The position numbers were made by a program, and so were the translations under genes. 64,000 bases of DNA from Auanema rhodensis (taxonomy: Eukaryota; Nematoda; Chromadorea; Rhabditida; Rhabditidae): contig OZ059898.1 of NCBI GenBank assembly GCA_964057225.1, positions 19,755,267 to 19,819,266 of the forward strand, read 5' to 3'. The notes under the pieces are model-generated. The model saw only the letters and a list, made by a program, of their open reading frames with translations. It was not told the origin of the DNA and ran no database searches. Shown piece by piece: positions 48,201 through 61,066 of this stretch. The first letter of the stretch is position 1. Each line of letters opens with the position of its first letter.

Positions 48201-50888
48201 CTGTGTTATCAGATTTGCGCTAGCTTAAAAATGCACCGAGATATCAACTGATATAAGTTCACACTTATATCCTCGATTTTCACCCTGAAGAATTAATTTT
48301 TTCGTTGAATAACATTGTCCATCGTCTTTGCCTTGAAAAAAGGAATCTAAAAACATCTACTTTTTGCTAAATTATTTTGAAATTTTTCGAAAAAATTTTT
48401 GTCAAAATGTTTTTGGAAGCAATATTGAGTGTACATGGAAACTCAACATACACTAATGCATTATTTTTCAAACGATCATAACTAATTTTTGTATTAAGCG
48501 TTTCTCAATGTAGTATAGTGCACTCGATGCGGATTTTTAAGCTGCGTCGATCTGTGTTATCAGATTTGCGCTAGCTTAAAAATGCACCGAGATATCAACT
48601 GATATAAGTTCACACTTATATCCTCGATTTTCACCCTGAAGAATTAATTTTTTCGTTGAAAAACATTGTCCATCGTCTTTGCCTTGAAAAAAGGAATCTA
48701 AAAACATCTACTTTTTGCTAAATTATTTTGAAATTTTTCGAAAAAATTTTTGTCAAAATGTTTTTGGAAGCAAGGTTGAGTGTACTTGGAAACTCAACAT
48801 ACACTAATGCATTATTTTTCAAACGATCATAACTAATTTTTGTATTAAGCGTTTCTCAATGTAGTATAGTGCATTCGATGCGGATTTTCAAGCTGCGTCG
48901 ATCTGTGTTATCAGATTTGCGCTAGCTTAAAAATGCACCGAGATATCAACTGATATAAGTTCACACTTATATCCTCGATTTTCACCCTGAAGAATTAATT
49001 TTTTCGTTGAATAACATTGTCCATCGTCTTTGCCTTGAAAAAAGGAATCTAAAAACATCTACTTTTTGCTAAATTATTTTGAAATTTTTCGAAAAAATTT
49101 TTGTCAAAATGTTTTTGGAAGCAATATTGAGTGTACATGGAAACTCAACATACACTAATGCATTATTTTTCAAACGATCATAACTAATTTTTGTATTAAG
49201 CGTTTCTCAATGTAGTATAGTGCACTCGATGCGGATTTTTAAGCTGCGTCGATCTGTGTTATCAGATTTGCGCTAGCTTAAAAATGCACCGAGATATCAA
49301 CTGATATAAGTTCACACTTATATCCTCGATTTTCACCCTGAAGAATTAATTTTTTCGTTGAATAACATTGTCCATCGTCTTTGCCTTGAAAAAAGGAATC
49401 TAAAAACATCTACTTTTTGCTAAATTATTCTGAAATTCTTCGAAAAAATTTTTGTCAAAATGTTTTTGGAAGCAAGGTTGAGTGTACATGGAAACTCAAC
49501 ATACACTAATGCATCATTTTTCAAACAATCATAACTAATTTTTGTATTAAGCGTTTCTCAATGTAATATAGTGCATTCGATGCGGATTTTTAAGCTGCGT
49601 CGATCTGTGTTATCAGATTTGCGCTAGCTTAAAAATGCACCGAGATATCAACTGATATAAGTTCACACTTATATCCTCGATTTTCACCCTGAAGAATTAA
49701 TTTTTTCGTTGAATAACATTGTCCATCGTCTTTGCCTTGTAAAAAGGAATCTAAAAACATTTACTTTTTGCTAAATTATTCTGAAATTTTTCGAAAAAAT
49801 TTTTGTCAAAATGTTTTTGGAAGCAAGGTTGAGTGTACTTGGAAACTCAACATACACTAATGCATTATTTTTCAAACGATCATAACTAATTTTTGTATTA
49901 AGCGTTTTTCAATGTAGTATAGTGCATTCGATGCGGATTTTTAAGCTGCGTCGATCTGTGTTATCAGATTTGCGCTAGCTTAAAAATGCACCGAGATATC
50001 AACTGATATAAGTTCACACTTATATCCTCGATTTTCACCCTGAAGAATTAATTTTTTCGTTGAATAACATTGTCCATCGTCTTTGCCTTGTAAAAAGGAA
50101 TCTAAAAACATTTACTTTTTGCTAAATTATTCTGAAATTTTTCGAAAAAATTTTTGTCAAAATGTTTTTGGAAGCAAGGTTGAGTGTACTTGGAAACTCA
50201 ACATACACTAATGCATTATTTTTCAAACGATCATAACTAATTTTTGTATTAAGCGTTTCTCAATGTAGTATAGTGCATTCGATGCGGATTTTTAAGCTGC
50301 GTCGATCTGTGTTATCAGATTTGCGCTAGCTTAAAAATGCACCGAGATATCAACTGATATAAGTTCACACTTATATCCTCGATTTTCACCCTGAAGAATT
50401 AATTTTTTCGTTGAATAACATTGTCCATCGTCTTTGCCTTGAAAAAAGGAATCTAAAAACATCTACTTTTTGCTAAATTATTTTGAAATTTTTCGAAAAA
50501 ATTTTTGTCAAAATGTTTTTGGAAGCAAGGTTGAGTGTACATGGAAACTCAACATACACTAATGCATTATTTTTCAAACGATCATAACTAATTTTTGTAT
50601 TAAGCGTTTTTCAATGTAGTATAGTGCATTCGATGCGGATTTTTAAGCTGCGTCGATCTGTGTTATCAGATTTGCGCTAGCTTAAAAATGCACCGAGATA
50701 TCAACTGATATAAGTTCACACTTATATCCTCGATTTTCACCCTGAAGAATTAATTTTTTCGTTGAATAACATTGTCCATCGTCTTTGCCTTGAAAAAAGG
50801 AATCTAAAAACATCTACTTTTTGCTAAATTATTTTGAAATTTTTCGAAAAAATTTTTGTCAAAATGTTTTTGGAAGCAAGGTTGAGTG
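45273..50888. repeat. Tandem duplication of an 8-unit block (2 x 2808 bp), M130-M137 and M138-M145
   Basis: The copies 45273-48080 and 48081-50888 look identical to me by eye. Shared rare markers, each spaced 2808 bp: GAAAAACATTG (M131 near 45850, M139 near 48658), ATTCTTCGAAAA (M133 near 46627, M141 near 49435), and the A82 plus CAGATTTGCG combination in M134 and M142. ATTCTTCG also occurs 5265 bp (15 units) to the left in M118. The near-absence of differences makes this the youngest large duplication visible, or an assembly duplication. Confidence 0.9.
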
Positions 50889-53800
50889 TACATGGAAACT
50901 CAACATACACTAATGCATTATTTTTCAAACGATCATAACTAATTTTTGTATTAAGCGTTTTTTAATGTAGTATAGTGCACTCGATGCGGATTTTTAAGCT
51001 GCGTCGATCTGTGTTATCAGATTTGCGCTAGCTTAAAAATGCACCGAGATATCAACTGATATAAGTTCACACTTATATCCTCGATTTTCACCCTGAAGAA
51101 TTAATTTTTTCGTTGAATAACATTGTCCATCGTCTTTGCCTTGAAAAAAGGAATCTAAAAACATTTACTTTTTGCTAAATTATTTTGAAATTTTTTGAAA
51201 AAATTTTTGTCAAAATGTTTTTGGAAGCAAGGTTGAGTGTACATGGAAACTCAACATACACTAATGCATTATTTTTCAAACGATCATAACTAATTTTTGT
51301 ATTAAGCGTTTTTCAATGTAGTATAGTGCACTCGATGCGGATTTTTAAGCTGCGTCGATCTGTGTTATCAGATTTGCGCTAGCTTAAAAATGCACCGAGA
51401 TATCAACTGATATAAGTTCACACTTATATCCTCGATTTTCACCCTGAAGAATTAATTTTTTCGTTGAATAACATTGTCCATCGTCTTTGCCTTGAAAAAA
51501 GGAATCTAAAAACATCTACTTTTTGCTAAATTATTTTGAAATTTTTCGAAAAAATTTTTGTCAAAATGTTTTTGGAAGCAAGGTTGAGTGTACATGGAAA
51601 CTCAACATAAACTAATGCATCATTTTTCAAACGATCATAACTAATTTTTGTATTAAGCGTTTTTCAATGTAATATAGTGCATTCGATGCGGATTTTTAAG
51701 CTGCGTCGATCTGTGTTATCAGATTTGCGCTAGCTTAAAAATGCACCGAGATATCAACTGATATAAGTTCACACTTATATCCTCGATTTTCACCCTGAAG
51801 AATTAATTTTTTCGTTGAATAACATTGTCCATCGTCTTTGCCTTGAAAAAAGGAATCTAAAAACATTTACTTTTTGCTAAATTATTTTGAAATTTTTTGA
51901 AAAAATTTTTGTCAAAATGTTTTTGGAAGCAAGGTTGAGTGTACATGGAAACTCAACATACACTAATGCATTATTTTTCAAACGATCATAACTAATTTTT
52001 GTATTAAGCGTTTTTCAATGTAGTATAGTGCACTCGATGCGGATTTTTAAGCTGCGTCGATCTGTGTTATCAGATTTGCGCTAGCTTAAAAATGCACCGA
52101 GATATCAACTGATATAAGTTCACACTTATATCCTCGATTTTCACCCTGAAGAATTAATTTTTTCGTTGAATAACATTGTCCATCGTCTTTGCCTTGAAAA
52201 AAGGAATCTAAAAACATCTACTTTTTGCTAAATTATTTTGAAATTTTTCGAAAAAATTTTTGTCAAAATGTTTTTGGAAGCAAGGTTGAGTGTACATGGA
52301 AACTCAACATAAACTAATGCATCATTTTTCAAACGATCATAACTAATTTTTGTATTAAGCGTTTTTCAATGTAATATAGTGCATTCGATGCGGATTTTTA
52401 AGCTGCGTCGATCTGTGTTATCAGATTTGCGCTAGCTTAAAAATGCACCGAAATATCAACTGATATAAGTTCACACTTATATCCTCGATTTTCACCCTGA
52501 AGAATTAATTTTTTCGTTGAATAACATTGTCCATCGTCTTTGCCTTGAAAAAAGGAATCTAAAAACATTTACTTTTTGCTAAATTATTTTGAAATTTTTT
52601 GAAAAAATTTTTGTCAAAATGTTTTTGGAAGCAAGGTTGAGTGTACATGGAAACTCAACATACACTAATGCATTATTTTTCAAACGATCATAACTAATTT
52701 TTGTATTAAGCGTTTTTCAATGTAGTATAGTGCACTCGATGCGGATTTTTAAGCTGCGTCGATCTGTGTTATCAGATTTGCGCTAGCTTAAAAATGCACC
52801 GAGATATCAACTGATATAAGTTCACACTTATATCCTCGATTTTCACCCTGAAGAATTAATTTTTTCGTTGAATAACATTGTCCATCGTCTTTGCCTTGAA
52901 AAAAGGAATCTAAAAACATCTACTTTTTGCTAAATTATTTTGAAATTTTTCGAAAAAATTTTTGTCAAAATGTTTTTGGAAGCAAGGTTGAGTGTACATG
53001 GAAACTCAACATAAACTAATGCATCATTTTTCAAACGATCATAACTAATTTTTGTATTAAGCGTTTTTCAATGTAATATAGTGCATTCGATGCGGATTTT
53101 TAAGCTGCGTCGATCTGTGTTATCAGATTTGCGCTAGCTTAAAAATGCACCGAGATATCAACTGATATAAGTTCACACTTATATCCTCGATTTTCACCCT
53201 GAAGAATTAATTTTTTCGTTGAATAACATTGTCCATCGTCTTTGCCTTGAAAAAAGGAATCTAAAAACATTTACTTTTTGCTAAATTATTTTGAAATTTT
53301 TTGAAAAAATTTTTGTCAAAATGTTTTTGGAAGCAAGGTTGAGTGTACATGGAAACTCAACATACACTAATGCATTATTTTTCAAACGATCATAACTAAT
53401 TTTTGTATTAAGCGTTTTTCAATGTAGTATAGTGCACTCGATGCGGATTTTTAAGCTGCGTCGATCTGTGTTATCAGATTTGCGCTAGCTTAAAAATGCA
53501 CCGAGATATCAACTGATATAAGTTCACACTTATATCCTCGATTTTCACCCTGAAGAATTAATTTTTTCGTTGAATAACATTGTCCATCGTCTTTGCCTTG
53601 AAAAAAGGAATCTAAAAACATCTACTTTTTGCTAAATTATTTTGAAATTTTTCGAAAAAATTTTTGTCAAAATGTTTTTGGAAGCAAGGTTGAGTGTACA
53701 TGGAAACTCAACATAAACTAATGCATCATTTTTCAAACGATCATAACTAATTTTTGTATTAAGCGTTTTTCAATGTAATATAGTGCATTCGATGCGGATT

Positions 53801-56504
53801 TTTAAGCTGCGTCGATCTGTGTTATCAGATTTGCGCTAGCTTAAAAATGCACCGAAATATCAACTGATATAAGTTCACACTTATATCCTCGATTTTCACC
53901 CTGAAGAATTAATTTTTTCGTTGAATAACATTGTCCATCGTCTTTGCCTTGAAAAAAGGAATCTAAAAACATTTACTTTTTGCTAAATTATTTTGAAATT
54001 TTTTGAAAAAATTTTTGTCAAAATGTTTTTGGAAGCAAGGTTGAGTGTACATGGAAACTCAACATACACTAATGCATTATTTTTCAAACGATCATAACTA
54101 ATTTTTGTATTAAGCGTTTTTCAATGTAGTATAGTGCACTCGATGCGGATTTTTAAGCTGCGTCGATCTGTGTTATCAGATTTGCGCTAGCTTAAAAATG
54201 CACCGAGATATCAACTGATATAAGTTCACACTTATATCCTCGATTTTCACCCTGAAGAATTAATTTTTTCGTTGAATAACATTGTCCATCGTCTTTGCCT
54301 TGAAAAAAGGAATCTAAAAACATCTACTTTTTGCTAAATTATTTTGAAATTTTTCGAAAAAATTTTTGTCAAAATGTTTTTGGAAGCAAGGTTGAGTGTA
54401 CATGGAAACTCAACATAAACTAATGCATCATTTTTCAAACGATCATAACTAATTTTTGTATTAAGCGTTTTTCAATGTAATATAGTGCATTCGATGCGGA
54501 TTTTTAAGCTGCGTCGATCTGTGTTATCAGATTTGCGCTAGCTTAAAAATGCACCGAGATATCAACTGATATAAGTTCACACTTATATCCTCGATTTTCA
54601 CCCTGAAGAATTAATTTTTTCGTTGAATAACATTGTCCATCGTCTTTGCCTTGAAAAAAGGAATCTAAAAACATCTACTTTTTGCTAAATTATTTTGAAA
54701 TTTTTCGAAAAAATTTTTGTCAAAATGTTTTTGGAAGCAAGGTTGAGTGTACATGGAAACTCAACATACACTAATGCATTATTTTTCAAACGATCATAAC
54801 TAATTTTTGTATTAAGCGTTTCTCAATGTAGTATAGTGCATTCGATGCGGATTTTCAAGCTGCGTCGATCTGTGTTATCAGATTTGCGCTAGCTTAAAAA
54901 TGCACCGAGATATCAACTGATATAAGTTCACACTTATATCCTCGATTTTCACCCTGAAGAATTAATTTTTTCGTTGAAAAACATTGTCCATCGTCTTTGC
55001 CTTGAAAAAAGGAATCTAAAAACATTTACTTTTTGCTAAATTATTTTGAAATTTTTTGAAAAAATTTTTGTCAAAATGTTTTTGGAAGCAAGGTTGAGTG
55101 TACATGGAAACTCAACATACACTAATGCATTATTTTTCAAACGATCATAACTAATTTTTGTATTAAGCGTTTTTCAATGTAGTATAGTGCACTCGATGCG
55201 GATTTTTAAGCTGCGTCGATCTGTGTTATCAGATTTGCGCTAGCTTAAAAATGCACCGAGATATCAACTGATATAAGTTCACACTTATATCCTCGATTTT
55301 CACCCTGAAGAATTAATTTTTTCGTTGAATAACATTGTCCATCGTCTTTGCCTTGAAAAAAGGAATCTAAAAACATCTACTTTTTGCTAAATTATTTTGA
55401 AATTTTTCGAAAAAATTTTTGTCAAAATGTTTTTGGAAGCAAGGTTGAGTGTACATGGAAACTCAACATAAACTAATGCATCATTTTTCAAACGATCATA
55501 ACTAATTTTTGTATTAAGCGTTTTTCAATGTAATATAGTGCATTCGATGCGGATTTTTAAGCTGCGTCGATCTGTGTTATCAGATTTGCGCTAGCTTAAA
55601 AATGCACCGAAATATCAACTGATATAAGTTCACACTTATATCCTCGATTTTCACCCTGAAGAATTAATTTTTTCGTTGAATAACATTGTCCATCGTCTTT
55701 GCCTTGAAAAAAGGAATCTAAAAACATTTACTTTTTGCTAAATTATTTTGAAATTTTTTGAAAAAATTTTTGTCAAAATGTTTTTGGAAGCAAGGTTGAG
55801 TGTACATGGAAACTCAACATACACTAATGCATTATTTTTCAAACGATCATAACTAATTTTTGTATTAAGCGTTTTTCAATGTAGTATAGTGCACTCGATG
55901 CGGATTTTTAAGCTGCGTCGATCTGTGTTATCAGATTTGCGCTAGCTTAAAAATGCACCGAGATATCAACTGATATAAGTTCACACTTATATCCTCGATT
56001 TTCACCCTGAAGAATTAATTTTTTCGTTGAATAACATTGTCCATCGTCTTTGCCTTGAAAAAAGGAATCTAAAAACATCTACTTTTTGCTAAATTATTTT
56101 GAAATTTTTCGAAAAAATTTTTGTCAAAATGTTTTTGGAAGCAAGGTTGAGTGTACATGGAAACTCAACATAAACTAATGCATCATTTTTCAAACGATCA
56201 TAACTAATTTTTGTATTAAGCGTTTTTCAATGTAATATAGTGCATTCGATGCGGATTTTTAAGCTGCGTCGATCTGTGTTATCAGATTTGCGCTAGCTTA
56301 AAAATGCACCGAGATATCAACTGATATAAGTTCACACTTATATCCTCGATTTTCACCCTGAAGAATTAATTTTTTCGTTGAATAACATTGTCCATCGTCT
56401 TTGCCTTGAAAAAAGGAATCTAAAAACATCTACTTTTTGCTAAATTATTTTGAAATTTTTCGAAAAAATTTTTGTCAAAATGTTTTTGGAAGCAAGGTTG
56501 AGTG
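50889..56504. repeat. Dimeric (702-bp) higher-order repeat, second tract (M146-M161)
   Basis: X and Y units alternate from M147 to M156: X M147, Y M148, X M149, Y M150, and so on. A single different unit M157 intervenes, then X M158, Y M159, X M160, Y M161. The marker ACCGAAATATC is found in Y units M150, M154 and M159, that is at offsets of four and five units, so the dimers group further into larger units. M157 (54750-55100) has TTTTCAAG, then GAAAAACATTG, then CATTTAC..TTTTTTG; those three features are otherwise found in different unit types, so M157 is a chimera. Confidence 0.85.
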
Positions 56505-58960
56505 TACATGGAAACTCAACATACACTAATGCATTATTTTTCAAACGATCATAACTAATTTTTGTATTAAGCGTTTCTCAATGTAGTATAGTGCATTCGA
56601 TGCGGATTTTCAAGCTGCGTCGATCTGTGTTATCAGATTTGCGCTAGCTTAAAAATGCACCGAGATATCAACTGATATAAGTTCACACTTATATCCTCGA
56701 TTTTCACCCTGAAGAATTAATTTTTTCGTTGAATAACATTGTCCATCGTCTTTGCCTTGAAAAAAGGAATCTAAAAACATCTACTTTTTGCTAAATTATT
56801 TTGAAATTTTTCGAAAAAATTTTTGTCAAAATGTTTTTGGAAGCAATATTGAGTGTACATGGAAACTCAACATACACTAATGCATTATTTTTCAAACGAT
56901 CATAACTAATTTTTGTATTAAGCGTTTCTCAATGTAGTATAGTGCACTCGATGCGGATTTTTAAGCTGCGTCGATCTGTGTTATCAGATTTGCGCTAGCT
57001 TAAAAATGCACCGAGATATCAACTGATATAAGTTCACACTTATATCCTCGATTTTCACCCTGAAGAATTAATTTTTTCGTTGAAAAACATTGTCCATCGT
57101 CTTTGCCTTGAAAAAAGGAATCTAAAAACATCTACTTTTTGCTAAATTATTCTGAAATTTTTCGAAAAAATTTTTGTCAAAATGTTTTTGGAAGCAAGGT
57201 TGAGTGTACATGGAAACTCAACATACACTAATGCATCATTTTTCGAACAATCATAACTAATTTTTGTATTAAGCGTTTCTCAATGTAATATAGTGCATTC
57301 GATGCGGATTTTTAAGCTGCGTCGATCTGTGTTATCGGATTTTCGCTAGCTTAAAAATGCACCGAGATATCAACTGATATAAGTTCACACTTATATCCTC
57401 GATTTTCACCCTGAAGAATTAATTTTTTCGTTGAATAACATTGTCCATCGTCTTTGCCTTGAAAAAAGGAATCTAAAAACATCTACTTTTTGCTAAATTA
57501 TTTTGAAATTTTTCGAAAAAATTTTTGTCAAAATGTTTTTGGAAGCAATGTTGAGTGTACATGGAAACTCAACATACACTAATGCATCATTTTTCAAACA
57601 ATCATAACTAATTTTTGTATTAAGCGTTTCTCAATGTAATATAGTGCATTCGATGCGGATTTTTAAGCTGCGTCGATCTGTGTTATCGGATTTTCGCTAG
57701 CTTAAAAATGCACCGAGATATCAACTGATATAAGTTCACACTTATATCCTCGATTTTCACCCTGAAGAATTAATTTTTTCGTTGAATAACATTGTCCATC
57801 GTCTTTGCCTTGTAAAAAGGAATCTAAAAACATCTACTTTTTGCTAAATTATTCTGAAATTTTTCGAAAAAATTTTTGTCAAAATGTTTTTGGAAGCAAG
57901 GTTGAGTGTACTTGGAAACTCAACATACACTAATGCATTATTTTTCAAACGATCATAACTAATTTTTGTATTAAGCGTTTCTCAATGTAGTATAGTGCAT
58001 TCGATGCGGATTTTTAAGCTGCGTCGATCTGTGTTATCAGATTTGCGCTAGCTTAAAAATGCACCGAGATATCAACTGATATAAGTTCACACTTATATCC
58101 TCGATTTTCACCCTGAAGAATTAATTTTTTCGTTGAATAACATTGTCCATCGTCTTTGCCTTGTAAAAAGGAATCTAAAAACATCTACTTTTTGCTAAAT
58201 TATTCTGAAATTTTTCGAAAAAATTTTTGTCAAAATGTTTTTGGAAGCAAGGTTGAGTGTACTTGGAAACTCAACATACACTAATGCATTATTTTTCAAA
58301 CGATCATAACTAATTTTTGTATTAAGCGTTTCTCAATGTAGTATAGTGCATTCGATGCGGATTTTTAAGCTGCGTCGATCTGTGTTATCAGATTTGCGCT
58401 ACCTTAAAAATGCACCGAGATATCAACTGATATAAGTTCACACTTATATCCTCGATTTTCACCCTGAAGAATTAATTTTTTCGTTGAATAACATTGTCCA
58501 TCGTCTTTGCCTTGAAAAAAGGAATCTAAAAACATTTACTTTTTGCTAAATTATTTTGAAATTTTTTGAAAAAATTTTTGTCAAAATGTTTTTGGAAGCA
58601 AGGTTGAGTGTACATGGAAACTCAACATACACTAATGCATTATTTTTCAAACGATCATAACTAATTTTTGTATTAAGCGTTTTTCAATGTAGTATAGTGC
58701 ACTCGATGCGGATTTTTAAGCTGCGTCGATCTGTGTTATCAGATTTGCGCTAGCTTAAAAATGCACCGAGATATCAACTGATATAAGTTCACACTTATAT
58801 CCTCGATTTTCACCCTGAAGAATTAATTTTTTCGTTGAATAACATTGTCCATCGTCTTTGCCTTGAAAAAAGGAATCTAAAAACATCTACTTTTTGCTAA
58901 ATTATTTTGAAATTTTTCGAAAAATTTTTGTCAAAATGTTTTTGGAAGCAAGGTTGAGTG
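56505..58960. repeat. Monomers M162-M168, cassette shared with 62,120-63,172
   Basis: M162-M164 (TTTTCAAG ending AATATTGAG; GCACTCG with TTCTGAAA; C31 with TTTTCGAACAATC) recur in the same order as M178-M180 (62120-63172). The distance between M164 and M180 is 5615 bp, sixteen units less one deleted base. TTTTCGAACAATC is seen only in these two units. M167 has GCTACCTTAAA. M168 (58611-58960) is 350 bp, with TTTTTCGAAAAATTTTTG lacking one A near 58921. Confidence 0.8.
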
Positions 58961-61066
58961 TACATGGAAACTCAACATAAACTAATGCATCATTTTTCAA
59001 ACGATCATAACTAATTTTTGTATTAAGCGTTTTTCAATGTAATATAGTGCATTCGATGCGGATTTTTAAGCTGCGTCGATCTGTGTTATCGGATTTTCGC
59101 TAGCTTAAAAATGCACCGAGATATCAACTGATATAAGTTCACACTTATATCCTCGATTTTCACCCTGAAAAATTAATTTTTTCGTTGAATAACATTGTCC
59201 ATCGTCTTTGCCTTGAAAAAAGGAATCTAAAAACATCTACTTTTTGCTAAATTATTTTGAAATTTTTCGAAAAAATTTTTGTCAAAATGTTTTTGGAAGC
59301 AAGGTTGAGTGTACATGGAAACTCAACATACACTAATGCATTATTTTTCAAACGATCATAACTAATTTTTGTATTAAGCGTTTCTCAATGTAGTATAGTG
59401 CATTCGATGCGGATTTTCAAGCTGCGTCGATCTGTGTTATCAGATTTGCGCTAGCTTAAAAATGCACCGAGATATCAACTGATATAAGTTCACACTTATA
59501 TCCTCGATTTTCACCCTGAAGAATTAGTTTTTTCGTTGAATAACATTGTCTATCGTCTTTGCCATGAAAAAAGGAATCTAAAAACATCTACTTTTTGCTA
59601 AATTATTTTGAAATTTTTCGAAAAAATTTTTGTCAAAATGTTTTTGGAAGCAATATTGAGTGTACATGGAAACTCAACATACACTAATGCATTATTTTTC
59701 AAACGATCATAACTAATTTTTGTATTAAGCGTTTCTCAATGTAGTATAGTGCATTCGATGCGGATTTTTAAGCTGCGTCGATCTGTGTTATCAGATTTGC
59801 GCTAGCTTAAAAATGCACCGAGATATCAACTGATATAAGTTCACACTTATATCCTCGATTTTCACCCTGAAGAATTAATTTTTTCGTTGAATAACATTGT
59901 CCATCGTCTTTGCCTTGAAAAAAGGAATCTAAAAACATCTACTTTTTGCTAAATTATTTTGAAATTTTTCGAAAAAATTTTTGTCAAAATGTTTTTGGAA
60001 GCAAGGTTGAGTGTACATGGAAACTCAACATAAACTAATGCATCATTTTTCAAACGATCATAACTAATTTTTGTATTAAGCGTTTTTCAATGTAATATAG
60101 TGCATTCGATGCGGATTTTTAAGCTGCGTCGATCTGTGTTATCGGATTTTCGCTAGCTTAAAAATGCACCGAGATATCAACTGATATAAGTTCACACTTA
60201 TATCCTCGATTTTCACCCTGAAAAATTAATTTTTTCGTTGAATAACATTGTCCATCGTCTTTGCCTTGAAAAAAGGAATCTAAAAACATCTACTTTTTGC
60301 TAAATTATTTTGAAATTTTTCGAAAAAATTTTTGTCAAAATGTTTTTGGAAGCAAGGTTGAGTGTACATGGAAACTCAACATACACTAATGCATTATTTT
60401 TCAAACGATCATAACTAATTTTTGTATTAAGCGTTTCTCAATGTAGTATAGTGCATTCGATGCGGATTTTCAAGCTGCGTCGATCTGTGTTATCAGATTT
60501 GCGCTAGCTTAAAAATGCACCGAGATATCAACTGATATAAGTTCACACTTATATCCTCGATTTTCACCCTGAAGAATTAGTTTTTTCGTTGAATAACATT
60601 GTCTATCGTCTTTGCCTTGAAAAAAGGAATCTAAAAACATCTACTTTTTGCTAAATTATTTTGAAATTTTTCGAAAAAATTTTTGTCAAAATGTTTTTGG
60701 AAGCAATATTGAGTGTACATGGAAACTCAACATACACTAATGCATTATTTTTCAAACGATCATAACTAATTTTTGTATTAAGCGTTTTTCAATGTAGTAT
60801 AGTGCATTCGATGCGGATTTTTAAGCTGCGTCGATCTGTGTTATCAGATTTGCGCTAGCTTAAAAATGCACCGAGATATCAACTGATATAAGTTCACACT
60901 TATATCCTCGATTTTCACCCTGAAGAATTAATTTTTTCGTTGAATAACATTGTCCATCGTCTTTGCCTTGAAAAAAGGAATCTAAAAACATCTACTTTTT
61001 GCTAAATTATTTTGAAATTTTTCGAAAAAATTTTTGTCAAAATGTTTTTGGAAGCAAGGTTGAGTG
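58961..61066. repeat. Tandem trimer duplication (2 x 1053 bp), M169-M171 and M172-M174
   Basis: CATAAAC with CGGATTTTCG and CTGAAAAATTAA occurs in M169 and M172. GAATTAGTTTTTT with TTGTCTATCG occurs in M170 and M173. All of these are absent elsewhere in the window except CATAAAC and CGGATTTTCG. I see two differences between the copies: GCCATGAAAA in M170 against GCCTTGAAAA in M173, and C against T at column 73 in M171 and M174. About 0.2% divergence marks this as recent. Confidence 0.88.
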
